Assembly (NCBI GenBank): GCA_027257055.1
Contig: JAPVLO010000045.1
Coordinates: 186,001 to 250,000 of the forward strand
Length of the DNA stretch: 64,000 nucleotides
Origin: Cephalopachus bancanus
Lineage: Eukaryota; Chordata; Mammalia; Primates; Tarsiidae
Direction: 5' to 3'
A program made the translations under genes and the position numbers. This document shows positions 34,700 through 45,599 of this stretch, piece after piece (the stretch's first letter is position 1; every line of letters starts with the position of its first letter). The notes beneath the pieces are model-generated. The model worked only from the letters and a program-made list of their open reading frames with translations, did no database searches and was not told where the DNA came from.

Positions 34700-35230
34700 T
34701 ATTGATACTGTGCCACATATATCTTATTTTACTAAAAGTTTGTACTCATTTATTCAACAATACTTACTATTTTCTATGTAACAGATACTGTATTAGGTGC
34801 CAAGAATGCAAATAACTGAGGCAAACCATCCTCTTTCAAATAATTTTCGATATATTGGGGTGGACATACACATAAACAGATGATTTTGATGTGTTTGGGC
34901 AACTCTTGAAGCCACAAGTGGGAGGGCACGAGAGATGATGGTGTGGTTCTGGAAGGGTTTCTCTGAGACAGACTACTCAGCTTCCTCTTAAGGGTGAGTC
35001 ATTTCACAATGGGGATGGAGAGAGTAGGGACATATCCTGTGGTGGGAGTGGAAGACCATCTCAACATCTTATCCCTCATCTTTGTTGTTAGTTTTTATCT
35101 TGATAGAAATATTTGGTACACAGAGATGTTTATACTTTCACAGAACAATAGAAACGATATTTTACAATTGATGCAGTTCATTTGACTGTGTCACTCATTT
35201 GGCTGAGATTGTTCAAATTGATTGTATAAT
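34700..35230. other. Intergenic, possible MIR
   Basis: 34745-34830 (CATTTATTCAACAATACTTAC...TACTGTATTAGGTGCCAAG) is MIR-like. The rest unassigned. Confidence 0.45.
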
Positions 35231-35510
35231 GAGGCTGAGTTTCATGAGAGAACCCATGTGACATGGGACAAAGGCAGCATATGTGACATGGGAGTCCAAA
35301 GACTGAGAAGCACAGAAGACGGTAAGTCCTGAGAATTGAGGAGGGTTTTGGACTTTGACAGGTCAGAGATTTGTGGTGCTTCAGACTCATTTAATCCATA
35401 TGTTAACGGGACTTCGCTTAACACCTGGGTAGCACAAATAAAGCATCTGTTCTGTGGCCAATGCTCGTTTTATAAGAATTCTCCATTTCCCCCTTTCTCT
35501 ATACTCCCAG
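35231..35510 (+). repeat. Unknown dispersed repeat, copy B
   Basis: Same order of blocks as 29790-30061 (AGAGAACCCATGTGACATGG, GAGAAGCACAGAAGAC, CTGTGGCCAATGCTCG, TTTATAAGAATTCTCC), with a few small gaps. Confidence 0.75.
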
Positions 35511-35585
35511 GCCACAACTTAGCCTCATAAGACATGGCGTACTGCATCCAGCTTTAAGTTTACTAGTCTTTAAGAAAGCATACAA

Positions 35586-35890
35586 GGCGGGTGCAGTGGC
35601 TCACACCTGTAATCCCAGCACTTTGGGAGGTGGAGGCGAGAGGATTACCTGAGCCCAGGGGTTCGAGACCAGCCTGGGCTACTTTGTGAGACCTTGTCTC
35701 TACAATAAATTGAGAAAAATTAGCCAGGCGTGGTGGCTCACACCTGTAGTTCCAGCTACTTGAAAGATTGAGGTAGAAGGATAGCCTGAGTCCGGCAAAT
35801 AGAGGCTGCGATGGCCTTGAATGTTTCACTGCACTCCAGCCTGGGTGACAGAGTGAAACTCCTACTCAAAAAAAAAAAAAAGAAAGAAAG
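35586..35890 (+). repeat. Alu, full length
   Basis: Sense copy with target duplication AAGAAAGCATACA (from 35572 and from 35888). Confidence 0.94.
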
Positions 35891-36060
35891 AAAGCATACA
35901 GTACAGGCAACAAGAACACATGTATTGCAAAAGTAAAGTGGAGATACGTGTGGTCACGAGAGACAAGATTGAGTGGGTATGGAAACTTCTGAAATTCCTT
36001 CAGCTTTTATACTTCGCAAAGGTTGGGGAACAAAGAGTACATATGGAAGCTAAAATATCC

Positions 36061-36339
36061 CTTTTTTTTGAGTCGGAGTCTCACTCTGTCGCTCAGACTG
36101 GAGTGCAGTGGTTGCTCTCGGCCACCGCAGCCTCGCCTCCTGGGCTCTGGCGATCCTTCCGCCTCAGCCTTCCAAGTAGCTGGAACTACAGGCGTGCGCT
36201 ACTACGCCCGGCTAATTTTTTCTTTTTTTATTGTAGAGATGAGGTCTCGCCAAGTTGCCCAGGCAGGTCTCGAACCTGCGGCTCAGGCAATCCACTCACC
36301 TCAGCCTTCCAAAGTGTGGGATTATAGGCTAAGCCCGGC
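36061..36339 (-). repeat. Alu
   Basis: Antisense copy. The first in a run of three antisense Alus up to 36920. Confidence 0.9.
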
Positions 36340-36343
36340 CCTT

Positions 36344-36629
36344 TGTTTTTTAAGAGATAGAGTCTCATTCTGTTGCCCAGGTTGGAATACAGTGACCTGA
36401 TCATAGCTCACTGTGGCCTTGAACTCCTGGGTTCAAGTGGTCCTCTTGCCTCAGCCTTCTCAGTAGCTGGGACTACAGGCATGTACCACTTCATCCAGCT
36501 AATTAAACAAATTTTTTTTTTATTTGTGGAGATAGGATCTCTCTATATTGTCCAGACTGGTCTCAAACTCCTGGCCTCAAGCGATCCTCCTGCCTTGGTG
36601 TCCCAGAGTGCTGAGATTACAGGCATGTG
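36344..36629 (-). repeat. Alu, old
   Basis: Diverged antisense AluJ-like copy cut at its 5' end by the next element. Confidence 0.85.
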
Positions 36630-36920
36630 TTTTTTCTTTTTGAGTACGAGTGAGTCTCACTCTGTCACCCAGGCTGGAGTGCAGTGGCATGCTCACAGCC
36701 ACCACAGCCTTGACCTGCTGGGCTCAGGTGATCCTTCTGCCTCAGCTTTTCAAGTAGCTGGAACCACAGGCGTGAACCATCATGCCCAGCTAATCTTTTG
36801 ATTTATTGTAGAGATGAGGTCTTTCCAAGTTGCTCATTGTCTCAAACCCCTGGGTTCAGGCAATCCTCTCATCACCTCTCAAAGTGCTGGGATTACAGGT
36901 GTGAGCCACTGCTCCTGGCT
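36630..36920 (-). repeat. Alu
   Basis: Antisense copy, 5' end GAGCCACTGCTCCTGGC. Confidence 0.9.
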
Positions 36921-37124
36921 CCTTTCATTTTTGATAACAGCATAGTTGATGGACTTGGCTTTACATGTGTTACCCAAAAGGGCTTGTTAATACTGAGCTC
37001 TGCCCTGCTCAAGAGGAAATGTTTTCCAGGTAAGCTTAATGGTGTGGAGGCATGAGGAGCACTTGTGTTTTCTTATAAGCAGACTCATTCCCAAAAGAAA
37101 GAAGGTGGAGCTATCCACCCCTTT

Positions 37125-37265
37125 TTTGGTTTGCAAATTTTTGTATTGAGGAATAATTCACATAACATAAAATTCACCATTAAAAAAATTAAGGTGAAAT
37201 TTACGTAACATGAAGTCAATCATTTTAAGTGAACAATTCAGTGTCATTTAGTAAATTCAATTTTT
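37125..37265 (-). mobile_element. L1M 3'-end fragment
   Basis: TGAGGAATAATTCACATAAC..AAAATTCACCATT and GAACAATTCAGTGTCATTTAG are typical of antisense old L1 ends. Confidence 0.65.
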
Positions 37266-37516
37266 TTTAGTCATTACTACTGTCTTATTCCAGAACCTAT
37301 TAATCACTGCTCCCCTCCCCCCAAGAAACTGTATATCTGTAAGCATTAAATCTTGGTGCTGGGTTGAACTGTGAGCATCCCGTGGTCCCTTTCATCTTCA
37401 GGTCTGGGAGTGATTGAACATTTGAGATTCTGAAGAGGTCGTTTCTCAGGGCCATGAGCGTAGGGTAGATATAAGGAGCAACTCTGTACTGAGCTTCTGG
37501 TCTGGTTCTCATCCCA
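37266..37516. other. Unassigned sequence with open minus frame
   Basis: A minus-strand frame of 86 codons (37300-37560) and a second overlapping one have no family motif. Possibly ERV-derived. No function inferred. Confidence 0.3.
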
Positions 37517-37587
37517 GTTAAAATAGGCCTGCACTGGAAGCCAATGGAATTCAATTCCACTAGCTTCCAGTGCAGACCTATTTTAAC
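37517..37587. repeat. 71-nt near-perfect inverted repeat
   Basis: Outer arms of 25 nt (37517-37541 and 37563-37587) pair with one mismatch. Both arms contain TTAAAATAGG at the outside. The centre TGGAATTCAATTCCA (37545-37559) is itself a palindrome. Confidence 0.95.
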
Positions 37588-37597
37588 TTTCCACTTG

Positions 37598-38126
37598 TAT
37601 TAGTCAGGGTTCTCCAGACAAACAGAACCAATATCAGATCTCTTTTTCTTTCTCAATTTAGAGAGAAACTTATTTATTTTAAGAAATTGGCTGGCTTTGG
37701 CCCCCTCCCCTATATTTATACTTATTTATGCTTGGGGAGGTGAATCTCCTCTCTCTCTCTCTCTCTAATTTACTTTCTAAATAAACTATATTTTCCAATT
37801 AAAAAAATAAGAAATTGGCTTAAGCGATTGTGGGGGTTGGCAAGTCCAAAGTCTGTAAAGTGAGCCAGCCAGCTGGAAACCTAGGCAGAATTTCCATGTT
37901 ACAGTTTTTTGAGACACAATTCCTTCTCTGGGAAACCTCAGTCTTTTTTCCTACTGCTTTTAACTGATTGGTTAAAAGCAGGTCACCCTGCTTTACTTAA
38001 GGACAGCTTATTGTAAATGTTAATCACATCTAAAAAGTACCTTCACAGTGACCTCTAGACTAGTGTTTGACCAAACAGCTGGGCACCTTGGTCCAGCCAA
38101 GTTGACACAAAATTAACCATCATACA
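37598..38126 (+). repeat. Ancient 'GTATTAGTCAGGG' repeat
   Basis: Starts GTATTAGTCAGGGTTCTCC and ends CCAAGTTGACACAAAATTAACC. Its partner end appears inverted at 32400-32434. It is interrupted by retroposon copy 2. Confidence 0.75.
37693..37808 (+). mobile_element. TC-run retroposon, copy 2
   Basis: Sense orientation: GGCTTTGGCCCCCTCCCC, an extra 18-nt A+T segment, TTGGGGAGGTGAATCTCC, (TC)n, TAATTTACTTTC, TAAATAAACTATATTTTCC and an A tail. A perfect 12-bp target duplication AAGAAATTGGCT lies at 37681-37692 and 37809-37820. The 5' truncation is typical of target-primed reverse transcription. Confidence 0.85.
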
Positions 38127-39531
38127 GTTCATTCTTATTTATTTTATTTTCAGTTTATAGCAGCTATGTAGTGCAGCACTAAGTGCCAGGGACTTTTCTA
38201 ATTGCTTTATGAATATTAATTCATGTAATATATTTATGCTTATTCATGAGGATTCATTATCTGTACATAAATGCAAATCTTAGTGTATAACTACAGATCA
38301 TGACTTGTTTTATTCCCCGCTCATCTACTTTTTGCTCATTTTAATTTCAGTCACTTCATTCTTTTATCTGAACTTATTCCTCTGTGTATCCTCCAATGGC
38401 CCTTTCTGGGGCTGTGCCAATTCCTCCAGCGTTCTTGGACTCCTTGCTACTATTCTGTGGCTTATTTTGTCAGAGAACCTATAATGCAGGGCTTAAATTA
38501 GGCAGAAATTTATTCCTCAGACAGAAGTCTGGGTCAGCAGTCTAGGCTGGTGTGGTAATTTTAGTCACTGGGGATGGAGGGTCCTAGCCTGTTCTACTCC
38601 TCAGTCCTTACTACACAGCATCCATCTTGCAGTACAGACTGGCCCAGCAGTCCTATTTGCGTTTCAACCAACAGGAATGAGAAAGGCAAGCCTTCCTCAT
38701 GACTCATTCTCAAAATTGCATACCAGTTTTTCAGTTACATCCCATTGATCAGAGCCCATCATGTGCCAAAGTGGAGATAGTCTTGACACATTTATCAATC
38801 AGATAAGTCACTCTTCCTCCCGAGGGGTGTGGGGAGGGAAAAGAGCAAAGGGAGGCCAGGAGTTATATAAATTGAGCTCCCTTCACCAGAAGAAGAAGCC
38901 CTTGCCCCTAATCATGGACAGTTAGCAAAATGTTAATGATACCAATGGATGTAGAGTGATTCACTGGACAATTGAGGGTTATGAGGAGTGTGGTACCCAA
39001 TAAGCTTTGAAAAAGTAGTTTATAAGAAGGCTTTGCAAAGAAGATGGGTGTACATGTTGGCTACATTTTTTGGAGGCTTTTTTTTTTGCATTGTTAAGTT
39101 TATTTTCAAGTTTTGAACTGAGTGTGATTATTTATATGATTGTTATTTAATCTGTCATAATGAGAGCAGCAGTAACACTAACAGCCCGTGGCTTATATCA
39201 GCACTTTAGAATTGTTAACAAGTAATGACTGTTTTCTACTGTTAGCAATAACCATGGCAATAGTGTGTCATATTAACCTTTATCCTCTGAATCCTGTTCA
39301 TATCTTAAAATCCAGTCAGTGGCAAAACCGACACTGCCAGCTTCATTATACTAACCAGCTGCTCTAATCTTTCTCTCTTTATTTATTCAGACCTTCCAGC
39401 ATAGGGGGATACCATTGAGGCGAAGTCTCGTGTTTTCATCATAAGGCCTCATTAAACATGATAAAGATGGAAATGTAGTCATATTTTCCCCCAGGGTTTA
39501 CCTTGGAAATCAGTTTCTAACTCAGGGCATC
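38127..39531. other. Intergenic, unassigned
   Basis: No gene. 38480-38800 (GCAGAAATTTATTCCTCAGAC..., CATGACTCATTCTCAAAATTG) may be an old LTR. Ends not found. Confidence 0.35.
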
Positions 39532-39546
39532 AAAAAAGGTGTCACT

Positions 39547-39850
39547 GGCCGGACTCGGTGGCTCAGCCTGTAATCCCAGCACTTTGGGGAGCCGAGGCAA
39601 ATGGATTGCCTGAGCTTCCGGGTTCGAGACCAGCCTGGGCAGCTTGGCTAGACCTTGTCTCTACAATAAATTAGCCAGGCATGGTAATGCACACCTGTAG
39701 TTCTGGCTACTCGGAAGGCTGAGGCGGAAGGATCGCCAGAGCCCAGCAGGTCGACGCTGGGGTGGCCATGAGTGTGCACTGCACTCCAGCCTGGGCAATG
39801 GAGTGAGACTCCAACTCAAAAAAAAAAAAAAAAGGAAAGTAAAGGGGGAA
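39547..39850 (+). repeat. Alu, full length
   Basis: Sense copy with target duplication AAAAAAGGTGTCACT (39532-39546 and from 39851). The tail contains G interruptions. Confidence 0.94.
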
Positions 39851-39865
39851 AAAAAAGGTGTCACT

Positions 39866-40721
39866 AAGACCGCCGTGAGTGACGCTGTTTTCTTCTTTTC
39901 TGACCTTGATGCTTTCATACACTCGGTGGCAAAACCAAGTTAAGACACTCAAGGGTTGCACTAGGGTCCAGAGGCAGTCAGGAGAGGGCCATAGCTCTAA
40001 CAAAGTCAAGGACAAACCAGCTGGAATAAGAGACTTGGTTTATCACACAGAACAGCCTCTATGCTGCTCAGCCTTGATGAGAAGTTCCTGGGGAAGAGAT
40101 TGGGGAAATTAGTCATGGGCAAGTATAAGAAGGCAAGAGGGAGGGGAAGGGCGTGGGGTCAAAGCCCTGTTCAGATCCCAGTCCATGGGCTAATTTATAA
40201 ATCCAGGCTCCGGGCCTCTCTGAACCCCTGGCACAATCCTGAGGTGCCAGGGGGTATCTGACCCCCTGCCACAGTGCCTGCCACAGTGCCCAGGGTGATG
40301 GAAACATGGTACTTAATAGTGGGATATTCACTTTTAATTATTTAGTAATTAACTCTTAATTAATGAAGGAAAAAATTATTACTTTTCCTCCCTTAACTCA
40401 ATCATCTCACTCAGCGTATAAGGCCAAATTTTGACAAAGGCCTTCAGGCCCAACGTGATCTGGCTCCATTATCTTTCCGACCTCGTCCCCTCCTCACTAA
40501 CTACACTCCATTCCCACTGTCCTCCTTGCAGTGCCTTAAAAGCCAAGCATGCTCCTGCCTAAGTTTCTCCCATGGTACCCTAGGGCCTGGCCCACAGAGA
40601 GTAGATGCTCAGCAAGTTGTTGAGGTCTTGAAGTAAGGAGTGGCCAATGGTGTCTAAACTTGATATGGAAACAAGAATGTGGGGCAGGAAAAGGCCATTG
40701 AATGAGTACCAACAATTTCCT
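39866..40721. other. Intergenic, unassigned
   Basis: Frames on both strands at 39879-40331 overlap and have no motif. 40390-40600 (CCTTCAGGCCCAACGTGATC..., CTCCTTGCAGTGCC) resembles a MIR/LINE2-type repeat. Confidence 0.4.
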
Positions 40722-40892
40722 TTGTTTTTGAGTTGGAGTCGCACTCTGTCACCCAGACTGGAGTGCAGTGGCCACTCCCGGCCACCGCAGCCTCGACCTG
40801 CTGGCCTCCGGCGATCCTTCCGCCTCAGCCTTCCAAGTAGCTGGAACCACAGGCGTGCGCTAACACGCCCGGCTCCATTTTGATTTATTGTA
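40722..40892 (-). repeat. Alu right arm, half of inverted composite
   Basis: Antisense right arm through CCATTTTGATTTATTGTA, where it switches strand into the following sense Alu. Confidence 0.92.
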
Positions 40893-41169
40893 ATCCCGTG
40901 CTTTGGGAGGCTGAGGTGAGTGGACTGTCTGGGCCCGCGGGTTGAGACCCGCCTGGGCAACTTGGCGAGACCTCATCTCTACAATTAAAAAAAAAAAAAT
41001 TAGCCAGGTGTGGTAGTGCACGCCTGTAGTTCCAGCTACTTAGAAGGCTGAGGCAGAAGGATCACCAGGGTCCAGCAGGTTGAGGCTGCGGTGGCCGGGA
41101 GCGGCCACTGCACTCCAGTCTGGGTGACTCTCCAGTGAGACTCCAACTCAAAAAAAAAAAAAAAAAAAA
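40890..41169 (+). repeat. Alu, half of inverted composite
   Basis: Sense Alu that begins about 24 nt inside the left arm (TGTAATCCCGTGC) and runs to a 21-A tail. The junction with the antisense arm shares TGTA. Confidence 0.92.
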
Positions 41170-41572
41170 TGGTTCTTGAGATCAGTTACATCTGTCATGT
41201 TGCCTTTGGAAATAAATTTCTTCGGGTTGGTTACACCCTTAAAAGGTAGCAAGGGTTGACTAGATTGCCAAAGAGCGTTGAGTCCATTTGTTTTCCATAC
41301 ATCATGTCCCACCATTAACTGTGCAGAACCAGAACCTTAAAAAAACATAATGAGCAACAAAGAAGGCTCTGCCATGTACTGAGATGGGATTGAAATTAAT
41401 ACATTTTTCTACCACTTGACCCTTTATAAAACTCTCTAGTTTCTTTAATTTGGGAAGCAAATCCTGTAAATTCCCCTTCTAGCCTTGGAACTCACTAACT
41501 TCTGGTATTTAGTTTCCATACAATAAGTTAAAAACCTCCAAAGGATGAAAGAACCTTTGGAGAGCCTTGCTT
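41170..41572. other. Intergenic, no feature
   Basis: Nothing recognised. Confidence 0.45.
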
Positions 41573-41585
41573 AGAAAGCATTGCA

Positions 41586-41884
41586 AGCTGGGCATGGTGG
41601 CTCACACCTGTATTCCCAGCACTTTGGGAGGCAGACAGAGGTGAGAGGATTGCTGAGTCCATGGGTTCGAGACCAGCCTTGGCAACTTGGTGAGACATCG
41701 TCTCTACCATAAATCAAAAATTAGCTGAGTGTGGTGGCACACGCTTGTGGTTCCAGTTACTTGGAAGGCTGAGGTGGAAGGATTGCCTGAGCCCAGCAGG
41801 TCAAGGCTGCGGTGGTCGTGCCCGTGCCCCTGCACTCCAGCCTGGGCAACAGAGTGAGAATCCGACTCAAAAAAAAAAAAAAAA
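41586..41884 (+). repeat. Alu, full length
   Basis: Sense copy with target duplication GAAAGCATTGCA on both sides. Confidence 0.94.
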
Positions 41885-41885
41885 G

Positions 41886-42593
41886 GAAAGCATTGCAGAC
41901 ATAATTAACACATAATTTAACATCTGAGACAGCAAGTCCAGGATGATTACTTTTTCAAATAGAAAGGGATATATAGTAAGAATCTAATTCCAAGATCATA
42001 TTTTAAAGATACCTATGTGAGACTTACCGTTGAGGCACAAATGTTTCACTCACTCTCTCTGTAGCTGAGTAGACCCTTGGCATTTCTGGTCTTCCACAGT
42101 TCCTGATCCACAAATCTTTAGAAACAAGGCTAGATGGGCATTCATTCTCATTATCCTGTCTTATACTGCATGGAAGCTTCCTCAGTGAGACATTAAAGGA
42201 ATTGGTCCCAACCAGTCTGGAACAAGGGAGGCTCTGTGACTTTGGTTACTGCCTTGGCCCAGACTGGAAATCATTTCCACTAGTTGTACTGGAGAGCGGC
42301 TTTCATGTTTACATTCCACCATGAATGTATTTGTGAATGTATTTAACGGTGTCAACGGACAGAAACAAATATGGAAACCTACTTTGTTTATCTTAAGCTT
42401 TGCAAAAGAAGAAAATTTCAGGGTTTAGAGAGAAACATCTGCTTACTGCTTATGATAAACAGTACCATAAAAATACCACTTCTGTGATCCAATGGGAAGA
42501 AAGCTCTTCTCAGAGGCATGTTCAGAGGACCTAATGGTTTGCATAATTCTGGGCTTATAAAAGGCTTCACTTTACTTCTTTTGTTCTTTCTTT
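41886..42593. other. Intergenic, no feature
   Basis: Nothing recognised. Confidence 0.45.
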
Positions 42594-42776
42594 CCTTTTT
42601 TTGAGTTGGCCAGACTGGAATGCAGTGGCATGATCACGGCTCACTATAGTCTCAAACTCCTAGGCTTAGGTGATTCTCCCACCTCAGTCTCCTGAGTACC
42701 TGAGACTACAGGTGCACGCCACAACCCCAACTAATTTTTTTTGTGTGTGTAGAGACAAGGTCTTGCTATGTTGCCT
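42594..42776 (-). repeat. Alu fragment, old
   Basis: Antisense, starts TTGAGTTGGCCAGACTGG (part of the right arm lost) and breaks off at ATGTTGCCTAAAAATG. Confidence 0.8.
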
Positions 42777-42879
42777 AAAAATGATGTTTGCAGTTTTGTG
42801 CCTATTCCAAAAAACCACAGCCTTCATACTATTTAGAGAAAAAGAAAGCATCATTGCAATATGATGGTCAGAGCCTCAG

Positions 42880-43150
42880 GCTTGGAATCAGCAGATCTGG
42901 AGGTTCTAGTCAGAACTCTCCCATTAACCTGGCTTCTACTTGATTGGAAGTCATTTAATCTTGGCACTTTTTTTGTCATAAAAATAAAAAGTCATTCATT
43001 GATTGCTTATTGTGTGCCAGAGATTTTGCTAAATTCTTTATTGCATTATTTCATTTATTCCTCTTGACATTCTTGAGACATAGGGGAGGAAACTGAAGCC
43101 TAGAAAGTTAAATACTTCCTAAGAACATGATGCTAGTCTGTGGGAGAAGC
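42880..43150 (+). repeat. MIR
   Basis: GCCTCAGGCTTGGAATCAGC..., TTGCTTATTGTGTGCCAGAG, GAGGAAACTGAAGCCTAGAA: an almost complete MIR. Confidence 0.85.
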
Positions 43151-43161
43151 TGGATATAATT

Positions 43162-43319
43162 CTAGGTTGTTGTGGGTTTAGAACTTGCTTGTGTACACCG
43201 GGCTTAAATTCACAAGTTAAAGAAAATATATGGAATATCTCTAGGTTGTTGTGGGTTTAGAACTTGCTTGTGTACACCGGGCTTAAATCACAAGTTAAAA
43301 GAAAATATATGGAATATCT
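43162..43319 (+). repeat. 79-bp tandem duplication
   Basis: The unit CTAGGTTGTTGTGGG... to GGAATATCT occurs at 43162-43240 and 43241-43319 with two single-base indels. Confidence 0.95.
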
Positions 43320-43320
43320 T

Positions 43321-43616
43321 TTTTTTTTTTTTTTTTTAGTCAGGGTCTCACTCTGTCTCTTAGGCTGGAGTGCCGTGGCACACTCATGGCTACCGCAGCC
43401 TCCACCTGCTGGGCTCAGGTGATCCTTCTGCCTCAGCCTTCCAAGTAGCTGGAACCACAGGCATGTGCCACCATGCCTGGCTAAATTTTTGATGTATTGT
43501 ACAGATGAGGTCTCACCAAGGTGTCCAGGCTGGTCTCGAACCCATGGGCTCAGGCAATCCTCTCATCTCTGCCTCCCAAACTGCTGGGATTACAGGCATG
43601 AGCACCACACTTGGCT
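43321..43616 (-). repeat. Alu, full length
   Basis: Antisense copy with target duplication TGGAATATCTT (43310-43320; from 43618), placed exactly at the end of the tandem duplication. Confidence 0.94.
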
Positions 43617-43629
43617 TTGGAATATCTTA

Positions 43630-44560
43630 TAGTAGTCATCAGTGTGGTGGACCGTGGACCTCTGCCTTTTATGTCAGAATCACTTGTTCTCATATTAAGA
43701 CATATTTACTAGGACTGTGATCTCAAAAAAAGCAAGAATTTGGGGGCTTATCAAGAAAAATGTAGAAATAGAAGGAGAAAGATCAGGCCTATTTCTTAGA
43801 CCAAAAAAAAAAAGGTTATGTATAGTAGACTTCTAAAAAGTAATTGTTACCGAGGATACCCATGAAAGAGTCTTGTTCTTTTATCTAATTTATACTGATT
43901 AAATGATTCCGTGGTCAAGAAACAGCTGTAGATGAGTGGGAAACAAAACAAAACAAAAAGCAAAGGGGAAAATGCCATGTTGGAAGAATGACCTGTTGGT
44001 GGCAGCAACAGATCACAACAATTGTCGCTTATCACATCAGGAATTCCAGGCATGTCTTAAAGCACATAGCTTCCTGTTTTTATAAGTTTTCAAATCACAG
44101 GCTGCTGTTATGAGAGCTATAAAAACTGGCAAATCATTCTAGCTATCAATATGACTGACAGGATTATTTTCCACAACATTTTTTATTGCCAGGGTTTTAT
44201 ACTTATTTTTTCCCCATAGGTTGCGTGGATAGAGGAAGGGTGGATATTAAATTATTAATTAAATGAAGCGTGAGCAAACTTATGAAAAATTGATGGAAAT
44301 TGTCTGTTGACATCAGTAACACCTTAGTTATTAACTTCTGATTTTGTTGTAAGATGAATATAGGTTTAAGAAACTGACTTTTGCCCAGAATGAAAAATTT
44401 TTATTTTTTTTGACAATTTTTCAGTTCCCCTCCATAAACATTATTAAAGAATTTTTTGGCCGTCAAATAGCTTTGAAAACATAAAAACATGCATATTTAT
44501 TCCATATGTAGTAGAAAATGAAAATGTATGTTTTAGTTGCTTTATTTGTACCTGAGAAAA
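43630..44560. other. Intergenic, no feature
   Basis: Nothing recognised; minus frame 43847-44053 has no motif. Confidence 0.45.
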
Positions 44561-44569
44561 TAAAGAGTT

Positions 44570-44881
44570 CTTTTCTTTTCTTTTTATTTATTTATTTTTT
44601 TAAGTCAGATTCTTATTCTGTCTTCCAGGCTAGAGTGCAGTGGTACACTCACAGCCACCACAGCCTGGACCTGCTGGGTTCAGGTGATCCTGCTGCCTTA
44701 GCCTTCCAAGTAGCTGGAACCACAGGCATGTGCTACCACACCTGGCTAATTTTTTTATTTATTGTAGAGACAAGGTCTTGCCATGTTGCTCAGGCTGGTC
44801 TCGAACCCCTGGGCTTAGGCAGTCCTCTCACCTCTGCCTCCCAAAGTGCTGGGGTTACAGGCATGAACCACTGCGCCCAGC
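44570..44881 (-). repeat. Alu, full length
   Basis: Antisense copy with short target duplication TAAAGAGT on both sides. Confidence 0.92.
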
Positions 44882-44889
44882 TAAAGAGT

Positions 44890-45283
44890 GATTTTCAACT
44901 GCTGCAGTGTCTGAGTGCCACGTGATCGAACAGTGTGCTTTCACCTGGATGTTGCTTTTGGTCTGGGTGGCTTAGTCCAGTAGGTTTCCCTAACTCTGAG
45001 CCTGGTTTCTGATCCTAGGTGAGGAAGAGCTTGTGCTGCCGAGGAAGATGGCACAAAAGAGTCATGCTTTTTGTTAATACTGTGCCAGCAGATCACATCT
45101 GGGCTCCTCTAATGGAAGAAACGTTCCACAAGTTGGACCCAGATGGATGAAATCTTTATCAGGAGGAATACGTTCAACTTCCCAGGATATGTTGAACCTT
45201 CAATGATTCCTATATATTGATGTGTTGATGGTCCCAAGCAGGTGCTCAATACAGATGAATTAAATGGATAAACGAATGAGTTT
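44890..45283. other. Intergenic, no feature
   Basis: Nothing recognised. Confidence 0.4.
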
Positions 45284-45300
45284 AAAAAAGTAAAATGTCA

Positions 45301-45584
45301 GCCGGGCTCGGTGGCTCAGCCTGTAATCCCGCGCCTTTGGAGGCTGAGGTGAGTGGATTGCCTGAGCCTGTGGGTTCGAGACCCGCCTGGGCAACTTGGC
45401 GAGACCTCATCTCTACAATAAATCAAAATGAGCCGGGCGTGGTAGCGCGCGCCTGTAGTTCCAGCTATTTGGAAGGTTGAGGCGGAAGGACCGCGGGAGC
45501 CCAGCAGGTCGAGGCTGCGGTGGCCGGGAGCGGCCACTGCACTCCGGTCTGGGTGACAGAGTGAGACTCCAACTCAAAAAAAAT
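45301..45584 (+). repeat. Alu, young, full length
   Basis: Sense copy GCCGGGCTCGGTGGCTCAGC with target duplication AAAAAAGTAAAATGT (45284-45298 and 45585-45599). Confidence 0.96.
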
Positions 45585-45599
45585 AAAAAAGTAAAATGT

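Noticed and set aside
37300..37560. Minus-strand frame of 86 codons as a gene
   Set aside because: No recognised domain, and the frame runs into the 71-nt hairpin. Left as unassigned.
45301..45584. CpG-rich block as a possible CpG-island promoter
   Set aside because: The CpGs are those of a young Alu. No gene starts nearby.
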